64,000 nucleotides of DNA from Kitasatospora sp. NBC_00240 (GCF_026342405.1 NZ_JAPEMU010000004.1:154457-218456), one strand, 5' to 3'. Shown: positions 25,887 through 34,505, counted from the stretch's first letter. Numbers and translations: made by a program. Notes: generated by a model from the sequence alone, not told the origin.

Positions 25887-26269
25887 GGTTCCGCCCCTTT
25901 TCCAACGCCGTTTTCGACGCCTTTCCGGCGTCCCCTCCAGCGTTGTTCCCACTCTATGACGAGGCACTGACAGTGCCCTTGACCTGGTGTTCCACGGCGT
26001 CCGGCCACTCGCGCCGTAAAAGGGGGGATACGCTCCGAGAGATTGCCGGAGGGGGAAGTCCCGGCGATATTCCGTTCCTTGAGCTGCTTTCAGGGGAATC
26101 GGTGGGTGATGCGCCGGGGATGTGCCCGCGCAAGGCCGAGTCCGCGGTGCGCGACGAGCGGTGCGCCGTACGTGGTGCGCCGTACGTGGTGCGCGGTGTG
26201 TTGTTCCGGGATCTGTCACAGTCTGCCGATCTCTCCCCCGCGCCGGCCGGCGGCCGTTAGAACGTCGTC
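25887..26269. other. Divergent promoter region
   Basis: The 383-bp space between the vWA gene (minus) and the pentapeptide gene (plus). It is somewhat less GC-rich near 25950-26060 (TATGACGAGG, ATATTCCG), where the vWA promoter probably lies. A CGTACGTGGTGCGC unit is repeated at 26167 and 26181. No gene. Confidence 0.4.
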
Positions 26270-28087
26270 ATGACCGCCGAACCCGCCGCTGCCGCCCCTG
26301 CCTGGCCCCACTGCGCGGAAGGGGCCTCCGCCGCCGACCCGGTGGGCTGCCGGGGCGTTCAGGTGGCGGACGGCGGGCGCTGCCTGAAGCACCTTCCGCC
26401 CGCGCGGCGCGCCGCCGTCCTGGCCGCGCTCACCGCCGGCGGTGACCTCGACCTGCGCGGCACCACCGTCGACGAGGACCTGCTGACCGCCCTGCGCGGC
26501 GCCTGCACGGACGGCGCCTCCGGACGGGCGTGCTTCGGTCGGGCCGACTTCACCGAGGCCCTCTTCACCGGCGACGCCGAGTTCGTCGCGGTGGCCTTCG
26601 CCGGCGAGGCCCGGTTCAACGGCGCCACGTTCGCCGGCCTCACCAGTTTCGACTCGGCGGTCTTCGCCGGCGAGGCCCGGTTCAACGGCGCCTCCTTCGC
26701 CGGGCACGCCAGTTTCGACTCGGCCGCCTTCACCCGCCATGTCTGGTTCGAGGCGGCCGCCTTCGCCCAGGGCGCCCGGTTCAACGCGGCGGCGTTCGCC
26801 GGCGGCGCCAGGTTCGGCTCCGCCACGTTCACCAGCGGCGTCCGGTTCAACTCGGCCTCCTTCACCGGTCACACCAGCTTCGAGGCGGCCGCCTTCGGGG
26901 GCGAGGCGAGGTTCAACTCGGCCTCCTTCACCGGCGACGCGCACTTCGACGCGGCCGTGTTCGAGGGGCTGCAGCACCTCGGGCCCTTGACCTGCGCGGG
27001 CCTGATCGATTTCGGCGGTGCCCGGTTCACCGGCGCGCAGGTCACGATCGAGGCGGGTGCCGCCGTCGTCGTCTGCGAACGGACGGCGTTCGAGGGTTCG
27101 GCGGTGCTGCGCCTGCGGTACGCGACGCTGGACCTGAGCCGGGCGACGCTGTCGGCGCCGGTGGCGCTGCAGGGCTGGCCGGTGCCGTTCACCGACCAGC
27201 GCGGTGGCGAGCTCGACGAGGGCCTGCTCGCCGCCGGCGGCGCCCCGCCCGCCGTGCGCCTCGCCTCCCTGGAGGGGGTGGACGCGGCCCATCTGGTACT
27301 CACCGACGTCGACCTGAGCCGCTGCCGGCTCGTCGGTGCCTTCCACCTCGACCAGGTCCGGATCGGCTTCGGCTGCCGCTTCGCCGGGCCGCCGGCCGGC
27401 TGGCACCGCCGTGGTGTGCGCCCGGCCCGCTGGTCCCGGCGCAAGGTGCTCGCCGAGGAGCAGCACTGGCGGGCCGCCGCGGGCGGGGCCGGGGCCCGGG
27501 GGTGGCCGGCCGGGCCGCATCACGGGACGCCGGGGCGCGGGCCGGGTCCGGAGGATCTGGCCGGGGTGTACCAGCAGGTGCGCCGGGCGTTCGAGGAGGC
27601 GGGCAACGAGCCGGACGCCGCGGACTTCTACTACGGCGAGATGGAGATGCGCCGCCTCGACCGCCGGCGCCCGCGGGCCGAGCGCCGGCTGCTCGGGGCG
27701 TACTGGCTGGTGTCCGGCTACGGGCTGCGGGCGTCGCGGGCACTGGCCTGGCTGCTGGCGGCGATGGCCGCCAGCCTGCTGCTGCTGGTGCTGTTCGGGC
27801 TGCCCGACGACACCCCCGACCCGCGGAGCACCGGTACCTACGCGGCCGGCAGTGTCCGGTTGACGACCAGGACCCCGGAGCCGGTGCTGACCCTCCCCTG
27901 GGAGCGGCGGGTGACCGGAGCCAGGGTGGGGAGGGCGGCCCTGGTGGTGGTGAACTCGGTGGTGTTCCGCTCCGGCGGGCAGAACCTCACCTTGCCCGGT
28001 GCCGTCGTCGAGATGGCCTCCCGGATCGGCGAGCCGGTCCTTCTCGGTCTGGCCGCCCTGGCCGTCCGGAGCCGCGTCAAACGCTGA
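26270..28087 (+). CDS. Large pentapeptide-repeat membrane protein
   Basis: A 605-residue protein. Residues 80-250 are pentapeptide repeats with F-rich centres (ARFNGATFAGLTSFDSAVFA, VWFEAAAFAQGARFNAAAFA), where the A(D/R)F units stack into a right-handed square beta helix. A linker and a second, weaker repeat block (~250-370) follow. Near residue 490 a hydrophobic helix (ALAWLLAAMAASLLLLVLFG) and near the end another (IGEPVLLGLAALAVRS) anchor it in the membrane, with an extracytoplasmic loop between. An N-terminal CxxG segment (WPHCAEGASAADPVGCRG) resembles those of related Streptomyces proteins. Function unknown; some pentapeptide proteins mimic DNA and block gyrase inhibitors, but membrane-bound ones are uncharacterised. 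Confidence 0.87.
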   Translation: MTAEPAAAAPAWPHCAEGASAADPVGCRGVQVADGGRCLKHLPPARRAAVLAALTAGGDLDLRGTTVDEDLLTALRGACTDGASGRACFGRADFTEALFTGDAEFVAVAFAGEARFNGATFAGLTSFDSAVFAGEARFNGASFAGHASFDSAAFTRHVWFEAAAFAQGARFNAAAFAGGARFGSATFTSGVRFNSASFTGHTSFEAAAFGGEARFNSASFTGDAHFDAAVFEGLQHLGPLTCAGLIDFGGARFTGAQVTIEAGAAVVVCERTAFEGSAVLRLRYATLDLSRATLSAPVALQGWPVPFTDQRGGELDEGLLAAGGAPPAVRLASLEGVDAAHLVLTDVDLSRCRLVGAFHLDQVRIGFGCRFAGPPAGWHRRGVRPARWSRRKVLAEEQHWRAAAGGAGARGWPAGPHHGTPGRGPGPEDLAGVYQQVRRAFEEAGNEPDAADFYYGEMEMRRLDRRRPRAERRLLGAYWLVSGYGLRASRALAWLLAAMAASLLLLVLFGLPDDTPDPRSTGTYAAGSVRLTTRTPEPVLTLPWERRVTGARVGRAALVVVNSVVFRSGGQNLTLPGAVVEMASRIGEPVLLGLAALAVRSRVKR

Positions 28088-28163
28088 CCGCCCCGGACCG
28101 CCGGTGTGCCCGGGACGGTGTGCCCGGGACGGTGTGCCCGGGGTCGGTGTGCCGGGGTCGGGT

Positions 28164-29033
28164 CTACGGGCGGAAGTGGTCGCGGTGTTCGTCGAGGAAG
28201 GCGTCGAGGGTGCGGGGCGGGCGGCCGAGGATGTCGGCGACGGTGCTGGTGGGGGTTTCGGGCCGGGCGACGGCGAGTTGCTGGATCTCCGCCACGTGGG
28301 CGGCGAGCCAGGCGGGCATCCGGGCCTGACGGACGAGGTTGTCGCGCAGGTCGTCGGGGGTGAGGTCGACGTACCGGATCGGGCGGCCGGTCAGGGCGGT
28401 CAGCCGGGCGGCGAGGTCGGGGTGGGCGACGGCCTCCGGCCCGGTGAGTGTGTAGCTGCCGCCCATGACGTCGGCCCTGGTGAGCGCGGCGGCGGCGACG
28501 TCGCCGATGTCGCGGCAGTCGACGTAGTTGCAGGGCGCGTCCCTCATCGCGCCGACGACGAGGCCCTGGGCGACGGTGGGCGCCAGGCGCAGCAGGTTCT
28601 GCATGAACGCGTAGGGGCGCAGGACGGTGTGGGCGAGTCCTGAGGCGCGCAGGTGTTCCTCGACGGTGTGGTGTCCGCGGGAGACGGCGACGGGTGAGTG
28701 GGGTTCGGCGGCGGGTGCGGAGATCTTGACGATGTGTCCGATCCCGGTGCGGGCGGCGACGTCGATGACGCGGGTTTCGAGTTCGACCTGGTCGGGGCTG
28801 TTGGCCATGGCGAGGAAGAGCTGGTCGGCGCCCTGGAAGGCGGTGCGCAGGGAGTCGGGGTCGGTGGCGTCGGCGTACTCGACCTGGACGGGCCGCAGGT
28901 GTGCGCCGCCGGCGGCGGCGGGGAGCGGCCGGTGGGGGGTGCGGGTGAGGGCGCGTACGGGGGCGTCGAGTGTGCGGAGGCTGTGGAGCAGGGCGGTTCC
29001 GGTGGTGCCGGTCGCTCCGATGACAACGATCAT
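28164..29033 (-). CDS. NmrA-type NAD(P)-binding oxidoreductase
   Basis: A 289-residue atypical short-chain dehydrogenase. The dinucleotide-binding motif is IVVIGATGTTGTALLHSLRT (GATGxxG, residues 6-12). ALTRTPHRP sits where R/T contact the NADP phosphate. ADQLFLAMANSPDQ and HIVKISAPAAEPHSP follow, and ASGLAHTVLRPYAFMQNLLR matches the 'T.lRp..FmeN' stretch of NmrA/quinone oxidoreductase-2-like proteins. The SDR tyrosine motif is degenerate, as usual in this family, so it may be a redox sensor or a reductase. The gene is followed on its own strand by a GTGCCCGGGAC repeat. The upstream membrane gene (29167-29631) is on the same strand, possibly an operon. Confidence 0.87.
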   Translation of the reverse strand: MIVVIGATGTTGTALLHSLRTLDAPVRALTRTPHRPLPAAAGGAHLRPVQVEYADATDPDSLRTAFQGADQLFLAMANSPDQVELETRVIDVAARTGIGHIVKISAPAAEPHSPVAVSRGHHTVEEHLRASGLAHTVLRPYAFMQNLLRLAPTVAQGLVVGAMRDAPCNYVDCRDIGDVAAAALTRADVMGGSYTLTGPEAVAHPDLAARLTALTGRPIRYVDLTPDDLRDNLVRQARMPAWLAAHVAEIQQLAVARPETPTSTVADILGRPPRTLDAFLDEHRDHFRP

Positions 29034-29166
29034 GGTGTGTCCTCGTCGGCTGTGTTCGCCCCGGCGGCGGGTGCTGCCGGGTGGGTTCGGTCGGGTCCGG
29101 CGCCGGTGGCCCGGTGGGTGCGGTGCCGGGGGGCTGTGTCCGGGGGTGGGCGGGATGCCGGGTGGG

Positions 29167-29631
29167 CTATGTCCGGGGTGCGGCGAGGGTGCTGCGCCAG
29201 CGCAGGGTGATGACGGCGGTGGCGAGGGCGGCGGAGACGGGCAGGTCGATGCGCAGGCGTTGCAGCCAGAGGGCGGTGGCGAGCGGGGTGTGGGCGGGCA
29301 GCCACTGGGCGGCGAACCATCCGGCCGCGGCCGCAGTGCCGGCGGTGGCGACGACGAGCAGCGCGGTCAGGACGAGGCGTGGCAGGGCCGTGGTCCAGGG
29401 TCGTGGGCGGCCGCCGCGGCGCAGCCAGGTGCCGACCAGGAGCGCCACCACGGCCGAGGTGCCGGCGATGGAGGTGGCGGCCGCCAGGGTCAGGTCCGGT
29501 TGGCCGGTGAGGGCTCCTGCGGTGCCGGCGGTCAGTGCGGGGGCGGCGTAGGCGGTCAGTACCTCGCGCCACAGCGTGAACGGCCGGGAGGCCGCCCGGC
29601 TCGGGCGGGTCCTGTCCTTCGTTGCGGGCAT
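29167..29631 (-). CDS. Small integral membrane protein
   Basis: A 154-residue protein with four predicted membrane helices (VLTAYAAPALTAGTAGAL; AATSIAGTSAVVALLVGTWL; LVLTALLVVATAGTAAAAGW; IDLPVSAALATAVITL). N-terminus is short and basic (MPATKDRTRPSRAASR). Family not recognised. It lies 133 bp upstream of the NmrA-type gene on the same strand and just downstream of the palindrome at 29717-29736, so it and the NmrA gene are probable targets of the MarR regulator. Confidence 0.65.
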   Translation of the reverse strand: MPATKDRTRPSRAASRPFTLWREVLTAYAAPALTAGTAGALTGQPDLTLAAATSIAGTSAVVALLVGTWLRRGGRPRPWTTALPRLVLTALLVVATAGTAAAAGWFAAQWLPAHTPLATALWLQRLRIDLPVSAALATAVITLRWRSTLAAPRT

Positions 29632-29716
29632 GCTGGCCTCTTCTTCTCGTTCGTGTTCCGGCGGGGCGGAAAGGGCGGAAGGGTTCGGCGGGGCGGTCGT
29701 GGAGGCCGTCCCGCAT

Positions 29717-29736
29717 ATAATTAGGAGGCTAATTAT
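29717..29736. promoter_or_regulatory. MarR-type operator
   Basis: ATAATTAG-GAGG-CTAATTAT is a perfect 8-bp inverted repeat with a 4-bp centre, typical of MarR operators and strikingly AT-rich here. It lies 86 bp upstream of the membrane protein start and 60 bp past the MarR stop. A related but imperfect pattern (CTAATATGGCGGCTAATC, near 30319-30336) sits immediately upstream of the marR start, suggesting autoregulation. Confidence 0.75.
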
Positions 29737-29795
29737 TACGTCGCGAAAAAGGCCCCCACCCGTAGGACGGGAGCCGGGACCGGCCTGCGGCCGGG

Positions 29796-30314
29796 TCAGT
29801 CGGCGGTCAGGGCCGCGCTGCCGCGCACGACGCGGGCGAGCAGGTCCAGGAACACCGTGCGCTCCTGGACGGTGAGCCCGCCCACCATCGCCTCCAGCCG
29901 CCCGAAGTGCTCGGGCGCCATGTCGCGCAGGCGCTGCGCACCGCGCGCGGTCAGGACCGCCACCGTGCCCCGCCCGTCCTCGGCGGACGGGCGCCTGGCG
30001 ATCAGGCCCTCGCGTTCGAGGCCGTCCAGGAGGCCGGTGACCGTGGCCCTGGAGACGCCGAGGTCGGCCGCCAGTTGCGAGGGGGACTTCTCCCCGCCGT
30101 GGTCCTCCAGGTCGGCGAGCAGGCGGTAGCGCCCCGTCGACAGCCCGTACCTGGCGAAGTGGACCTCGGTCGCCCGCCCGACCCGCGCACCCGCGGCGAT
30201 CAGTCGCACCGCGACCAGCACCGCCTGCGGATCGGCCTCCAGGCCGTAGTGCCGCAGCTGCCGCGCGGCCTGGTCCAGCGTGGGCGTCTCGCCGTCGACC
30301 CCGTCCCTCGTCAT
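29796..30314 (-). CDS. MarR-family transcriptional regulator
   Basis: A 172-residue winged helix-turn-helix protein. ALSTGRYRLLADLEDHGGEK is replaced here by YGLSTGRYRLLADLEDHGG; the recognition region is SPSQLAADLGVSRATVTGLL with the wing DGLEREGLIARRPSAEDGRG (the typical 'R..s..DrR' wing, slightly changed). Flanking helices give dimerisation. The ATG lies next to the operator-like sequence and lacks a Shine-Dalgarno, so it may be translated from a leaderless transcript. It probably represses the membrane protein/NmrA pair and itself. MarR-type sensors usually respond to phenolic or reactive compounds. Confidence 0.88.
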   Translation of the reverse strand: MTRDGVDGETPTLDQAARQLRHYGLEADPQAVLVAVRLIAAGARVGRATEVHFARYGLSTGRYRLLADLEDHGGEKSPSQLAADLGVSRATVTGLLDGLEREGLIARRPSAEDGRGTVAVLTARGAQRLRDMAPEHFGRLEAMVGGLTVQERTVFLDLLARVVRGSAALTAD

Positions 30315-30482
30315 ATAACTAATATGGCGGCTAATCACTGGGGCTGTCAAGACACCCGGGCCGGCGCCGCCGGACGCCGGCCGATTCCGCCGGCGACGCG
30401 GGCGACGCGGGCGACCGAGGGCGACGCGGGCGACCGAGGGGCCGGACCGGCCGAAGCGGGGCGGGAGCGCGCGGGCGAAGCG

Positions 30483-30525
30483 GCCCGGGGCCCGGGGCCC
30501 GGGGCCCGGGGCCCGGGGCCCGGGG
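30483..30525. repeat. Tandem CCCGGGG heptamers
   Basis: Six consecutive copies of a 7-bp GC-only unit. Because CCCGGG is self-complementary the array can fold on either strand. It lies in the 418-bp space between the divergent marR and small-protein genes. Confidence 0.9.
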
Positions 30526-30732
30526 TCGAGCCATGGGGCGCACGTCGGCCACGGCAACGGGCCGGCGGTGCGGCCACCATGACTCCCGACCCGAACGACC
30601 GCGGAACCGCAAGCACCGTTCGAAGACGAACCTATGTCGTGCCTGTCGGTGTGCGACCCACTACTGATGGTAGTTTCCAGCTGCCGCCCGGCCGGGGCGG
30701 CACTGCCGACCCACCATTCGAAGGAGCGAACC

Positions 30733-30936
30733 ATGACCCAGGTCAGCGCGACCGCCGCGGAGACCAAGAAGTCGATGGCCAGGGAGGCCGCGGCGACGAA
30801 GACCTGGCGCCACGTCATCCAGCCGGACGCGGACGCCGCAGCCAACTACCTCAACCTCGACCCCGCCCAGGGACCGGGCGAGGCGACCATCACCACCCGA
30901 CCCGACGGACAGATCGACGTCCTCGTCCTGCTCTGA
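30733..30936 (+). CDS. Small conserved-looking protein
   Basis: A 67-residue soluble protein starting MTQVSATAAETKKSMAREAA. It has a helical, Ala-rich N-terminal half and a compact acidic/hydrophobic end (GEATITTRPDGQIDVLVLL). It has a textbook ribosome binding site (GAAGGAGCG, 6 bp spacing), normal codon bias, and its own terminator 20 bp after the stop, so it is a real one-gene unit. An inverted repeat ACTAC-TGATG-GTAGT lies 60-75 bp upstream (near 30659-30673). The family is unknown. Confidence 0.7.
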   Translation: MTQVSATAAETKKSMAREAAATKTWRHVIQPDADAAANYLNLDPAQGPGEATITTRPDGQIDVLVLL

Positions 30937-30956
30937 GGACAAACCCCCGAACACCG

Positions 30957-30993
30957 CCGGTACCGCGGCGCTCCCCTCGCGCCGCGGCACCGG
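30957..30993 (+). terminator. Terminator of the small-protein gene
   Basis: A 15-bp inverted repeat (CCGGTACCGCGGCGC and GCGCCGCGGCACCGG, one G-U type mismatch) with a 7-nt loop, 20 bp after the stop. Confidence 0.75.
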
Positions 30994-31079
30994 CGCGAGC
31001 GGCCACCGCCGCCGACGGCCTCACCGGCGGCCGGAACGCCGGCCGAGTACCCTCCGGCAGATGATCCTGACGGTTCGCC

Positions 31080-31216
31080 GGGCGAGTCCGACCGGCCGGA
31101 GGTGACACGTCGGCTGCGGGCGTCGCGACCGTCCCCCTCACGGCAAGGCCGTCGCCATGGTCGTCGTCGGCGCCGGCGCTCTCCCGGACGTTGATCCAGC
31201 CGTGGTACTCGAACAT
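31080..31216 (-). pseudogene. Imm7-like immunity gene remnant
   Basis: The minus-strand frame starting at ATG 31216 opens MFEYHGWINVRESAGADDDH, closely resembling the start of Imm7-type immunity proteins ('MFEYHGWaTiRe'). After about 25 residues the sequence becomes arginine/proline-rich and leaves the family. The rest of the gene is missing or out of frame. Imm7 genes normally sit beside polymorphic toxin genes; no toxin remains here. The match rests on a short N-terminal stretch. Confidence 0.4.
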
Positions 31217-31630
31217 GGGCGCAGACCACTGCCCGCCCCGGCGTCCACGACCGAAAATGGCATGTCCGCGCCCGAATATTGCCTGGTCACAAGCCTTTTC
31301 GGCGGGCTCGTGCGGGTCTAGCATTCCCGGCACGGCAGCCCCACCATCCCCACCGGACGGGCTGCCGAGCAGCCCGGCCGCTCTCCCCCGTGCGGCCGGA
31401 GCCTCCCACGGCCGGGACCCGGGCGCCCCCCTCCCGCGGTCCCGGCCGGCACTCACGACCGGCCCCGCCGGACGCCCGCCCCCTGCGCCCGGCCGTTCGC
31501 CGGCTCCCTTGCGCCGGCCCGGCGAACGGCGACACCCCGGACGTCCGGACCGGTGTCGGTCGGGACGTACGGGGTGTCACGTGTGCGGGCGCGGCTGCCG
31601 GAACTGCCGACGGCCGGCTGCGCGGCGGGT
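31217..31630. other. Gap with no intact gene
   Basis: An AT-richer patch at 31250-31300 (AAAATGGCATG, AATATTGCC) may be the promoter of the Imm7-like remnant. The remainder, up to the exporter's stop codon, is GC-rich and shows no coding signal. Confidence 0.4.
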
Positions 31631-33049
31631 TCAGTCCAGCGAGGTGGCCAGTTCCCCGCCGGTCTCGTCGGGCACCACCACGAAGGCCGCCTCGGGCTCG
31701 GGGCGCGGGCGCAGGCCGAACCAGATCAGGGCCACGCTGACCAGGGTCACCGCGACGTTGACGCTCAGGGCGAGGTGGATGCCGGTCAGTTCGGCGCTCC
31801 GGGTGGCGGCGATCGAGCTGAGGATCGGGATACCGACGGTGATGGCCACCTGCTGGGTCATCGAGGTCAGGCCGGTGGCCAGGCCCTGCTCCTCGTTGGG
31901 CAGGCCGGAGGTGCCGGTGACCGTGTACGCCACGATGGAGGTGACGTGGCCGAAGAAGCCGATGAACAGCGCGGGGATCAGGACGGCGAGCGCGATCCGG
32001 GCGTCGCCGACGAAGACCAGCGGGAGGGTGGCCAGGCCCTGCACGGTCATGCCGACGGCCAGGACCTTGCGGCTGCCGTAGCGCCCGATGGAGCGTCCGG
32101 CGACCACGCCGGCGCCCACGGCCGCCAGGCCCGGGACGCCGAAGATGAGGCCGGTGACCAGCGGGGAGAAGTGCAGCACGTTCTGCAGGTAGAGCGTCAT
32201 CAGGAAGATCATGGCGGTCTCCATGCTGAAGACCACCAGCCCGGCGTAGTTGCCCCACTTGACGGTGGGGCGCTTGAGGATGCGCACCGGGGCGAGGGGT
32301 GCGGGCGAGCGGAGCTCGATGGCCCAGAACGCGCCCAGCAGCAGGACGCCGACGACGGCGGCGGGGATGCTGCCCTCGATGACGGCGTAGACCACGGCCA
32401 GCAGGCCGCCGCTGGCGGTGACCGCGCCCGGCACGTCGAGCTTGACCCGCTCGGGCAGGGTGCTCTCGCCGATCACGTAGGGGGTGACCACCAGGATGAC
32501 CAGGGCGACGGGGATGTTGATGAAGAACGCGGCCCGCCAGCTGAACAGGCTGACCAGGGAGCCGCCGACCAGTGCGCCGACGGTGAAGCCCGCGGAGAGC
32601 AGCGCGCCGTTGAGGCCGAGGATGCGGTCGCGGACCGGGCCCTCGGCGAAGGTGCTGGTGAGCAGGGCGAGCGAGGCGGGGGTGGCCATCGCGGTGGCGA
32701 AGCCCTGCAGGACGCGGGCGGTCAGCAGCATCTGGGGGTTGGAGGCGAACCCGCCGAGGAAGGAGGCCCCGATCAGCAGGGCCGCCCCGGACAGGAACAT
32801 CCTGCGGCGCCCGAACAGGTCTCCCAGGCGGCCGAAGAGCAGGGTGAAGCCGGCCGCGGGCAGCGCGAACGCGGAGGCGATCCAGGGCAGTCCGGTCAGT
32901 CCCAGTCCGACACCCTCGCCGACCTTCGGCAGTGCGACGTTGAGGATGGAGAAGTCGACGGACAGCATGAACCCGGCGCCGAGCAGGAGGAAGAGGATTA
33001 ACCGTTCCCTGCTGGTGATGCGTGGGGTCGGGGCGGTGTCGGTGGTCAT
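31631..33049 (-). CDS. DHA2-type MFS exporter (14 TMS)
   Basis: A 472-residue integral membrane protein of the major facilitator superfamily. Helix 1 starts ERLILFLLLGAGFMLSVDFS. The inter-helix signature is FGRLGDLFGRRRMFLSGAAL (between helices 2 and 3), and motif C is GFTVGALVGGSLVSLFSWRA (helix 5, antiporter signature). It exchanges protons for drugs or metabolites across the cytoplasmic membrane. Helix count (~14) and length match DHA2. It is on its own, but the surrounding modifying enzymes suggest it could export their product. The ribosome binding site upstream of the ATG is AAGGGAACG. Confidence 0.9.
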   Translation of the reverse strand: MTTDTAPTPRITSRERLILFLLLGAGFMLSVDFSILNVALPKVGEGVGLGLTGLPWIASAFALPAAGFTLLFGRLGDLFGRRRMFLSGAALLIGASFLGGFASNPQMLLTARVLQGFATAMATPASLALLTSTFAEGPVRDRILGLNGALLSAGFTVGALVGGSLVSLFSWRAAFFINIPVALVILVVTPYVIGESTLPERVKLDVPGAVTASGGLLAVVYAVIEGSIPAAVVGVLLLGAFWAIELRSPAPLAPVRILKRPTVKWGNYAGLVVFSMETAMIFLMTLYLQNVLHFSPLVTGLIFGVPGLAAVGAGVVAGRSIGRYGSRKVLAVGMTVQGLATLPLVFVGDARIALAVLIPALFIGFFGHVTSIVAYTVTGTSGLPNEEQGLATGLTSMTQQVAITVGIPILSSIAATRSAELTGIHLALSVNVAVTLVSVALIWFGLRPRPEPEAAFVVVPDETGGELATSLD

Positions 33050-33621
33050 GGGACGTTCCCTTCTTCAAGGCTCCGGTGCCGCCGGTGACCGGCGCGCCGG
33101 CCGGGCGGGCCGCCCTGCGGCGTCGCTCCTGCGGGTGCCCGCGGACACCGTCCGGGCCGCGCCGACAGCGGGACGGCGGCCGCGGCGGCCCGCGGTGCGT
33201 GACGGGCGGTACGGGCGGTACGGGCGGTACGGGCGGTACGGGGGCGGGGCGGGGGGACGGACGGGACGGAACGGTTGCGTGGGGCGGGCGGGTCCTGGGG
33301 GCCGGGGTGGGTGCCCGGACAGCTGGAGGACCGGGTGCCCGGGGTGCCGGGGCCCCGGGGGCCGGAACGCTCGTCCGTCCGGTGGCGGTGCGTCAAACTG
33401 CTCTGCGTACGGTGGCTTTGCTTCCGGCGGCCGTGCCTCCGGCGGACCGGCGGCCGGGTCACCGGCCGTGCATCTGCGCAATACGGCGGTCTTGCAGGGG
33501 AGTTGGCCGGTACGGCTGCCGGGTGGAGCCGGACGGGCGGGCCGCCGCGGGCGGCGGGCCCGGGGTGTCCCGGCCGGGCCGGTTCCCGCCGCGTGTCACG
33601 GCGGGAACCTTCGGCCGGGCT
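33050..33621. other. 570-bp gap upstream of the exporter
   Basis: No credible gene; proline/arginine-rich open frames on both strands. A 9-bp unit (TACGGGCGG) is repeated four times near 33208-33243. A less GC-rich patch around 33390-33425 (CAAACTGCTCTGCGTACGG) may be a promoter for the exporter gene. Confidence 0.45.
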
Positions 33622-33975
33622 CTACCGGGAGTCGCGTTCGGCCGCCTCGGCGACGCGTTTGACGTCCGCCAGCCGGTGGTCCCAGTCGGCGGCCAGCGCG
33701 GACATCCACCGCGCCGTGGTGTCCAGCGCCGCGGGCCGCACCGCGTACCGCACCTCGCGTCCGACCCGGTTGCCGGCGACCAGTCCGGCCGCGTCCAGGA
33801 CGGCGAGGTGCTTGACCACCGCCTGGCGCGAGACGGGCAGCCGTTCGGCCAGCGTCGTCGCGGTGACCTGGCCCTGGGCGGCGAGCAGGTCGAGCAGCTG
33901 ACGTCGTGTCGGATCGGCCAGCGCCGCGAGGACGCTGTCGACCGCCGCGACGGAGCCGGGGCGTTCCTCCGTCAC
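33622..33975 (-). CDS. ArsR-family repressor
   Basis: A 117-residue winged-helix regulator (VTEERPGSVAAVDSVLAALA then DPTRRQLLDLLAAQGQVTAT, TLAERLPVSRQAVVKHLAVL). It follows the ArsR pattern ('LadptRr.iL..L' and 'vSr.aVskHL..L..aGLv'), with no cysteine cluster, so a metal is not the likely signal. This type is nearly always paired with an SRPBCC/AHSA1 gene, and so it is here: the GTG start overlaps the stop of that gene (GTGTGA), so the two are translated together with the regulator second. Confidence 0.87.
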   Translation of the reverse strand: MTEERPGSVAAVDSVLAALADPTRRQLLDLLAAQGQVTATTLAERLPVSRQAVVKHLAVLDAAGLVAGNRVGREVRYAVRPAALDTTARWMSALAADWDHRLADVKRVAEAAERDSR

Positions 33976-34418
33976 ACGGACGTTTCCTCGACGCGCTTCT
34001 TGAAGGCACCCAGCACCTGCGGCCAGCCGCCGGCGTTGTCGTTCAGCGCCTTCTCGCGCACCTCCTCGGAGGCGGCCAGCTGCCCGAAGCCGCTCTCGAC
34101 GACGCGCAGGCGGGTGTGGCCGCCCTCGGGGATCAGCGTGAACTCCACCAGGGTGCTGTTGTTCTCGCTCAGCTCCTCGCCGGGGAACGCGCTGGCCCAG
34201 CGGTAGGCCACGTACGTCGGCGGCTGGACCTTCTCCACCCGCACCGGGAACGAGCCGTACTCGGCGTTCTTCGCCACCATCGACTCGCCCTCCTTGGCGA
34301 CGGTGCCGGCCAGGCTCGCCTCGTCGGCCACCCAGAAGCCCGGCTGGGCCACCAGCGACCAGACCCGCTCCAGGGGGGCCTCGATGAGGGTTTCGCGTTC
34401 GATCAGTTCCGCGCTCAT
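33972..34418 (-). CDS. SRPBCC (AHSA1-like) protein
   Basis: A 148-residue START-like hydrophobic ligand-binding protein. It starts MSAELIERETLIEAPLERVW, ('i.aP.e.VW' is the family start), with YVAYRWASAFPGEELSENNS, TLVEFTLIPEGGHTRLRVVE and a C-terminal helix (GGWPQVLGAFKKRVEETS). These occur with ArsR regulators in many bacteria and bind lipids or other hydrophobic molecules; the ligand is unknown. The ATG has AAGGAG 8 bp upstream. A run of GTGCAAC boxes lies in the promoter. Confidence 0.88.
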   Translation of the reverse strand: MSAELIERETLIEAPLERVWSLVAQPGFWVADEASLAGTVAKEGESMVAKNAEYGSFPVRVEKVQPPTYVAYRWASAFPGEELSENNSTLVEFTLIPEGGHTRLRVVESGFGQLAASEEVREKALNDNAGGWPQVLGAFKKRVEETSV

Positions 34419-34445
34419 AAGGGGACTCCTTCGCTACGGCCATTG

Positions 34446-34505
34446 AATGCACCCTTATGGTTGCACGTCCCTCCTCCATCCGCAACCAAAGAGTTGCACC
34501 CCGAT
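34446..34505 (-). promoter_or_regulatory. GTGCAAC boxes upstream of the SRPBCC/ArsR operon
   Basis: On the minus strand GTGCAAC occurs twice (about 34493-34499 and 34461-34467) plus GTGCATT nearer the gene (34446-34452). The two exact copies are about 32 bp apart, three helical turns, and the third box forms a near-inverted pair with the second around CATAAGG. It is a plausible ArsR autoregulatory operator. Confidence 0.5.

Noticed and set aside
24777..26219. A longer start for the vWA gene at 26219
   Set aside because: The extra 110 codons have no coding bias and include promoter-like sequence; ATG 25886 fits the family start.
33065..33481. Pro-rich minus-strand gene upstream of the exporter
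   Set aside because: The sequence is low-complexity with short repeats, no ribosome binding site and similar open frames on the other strand.
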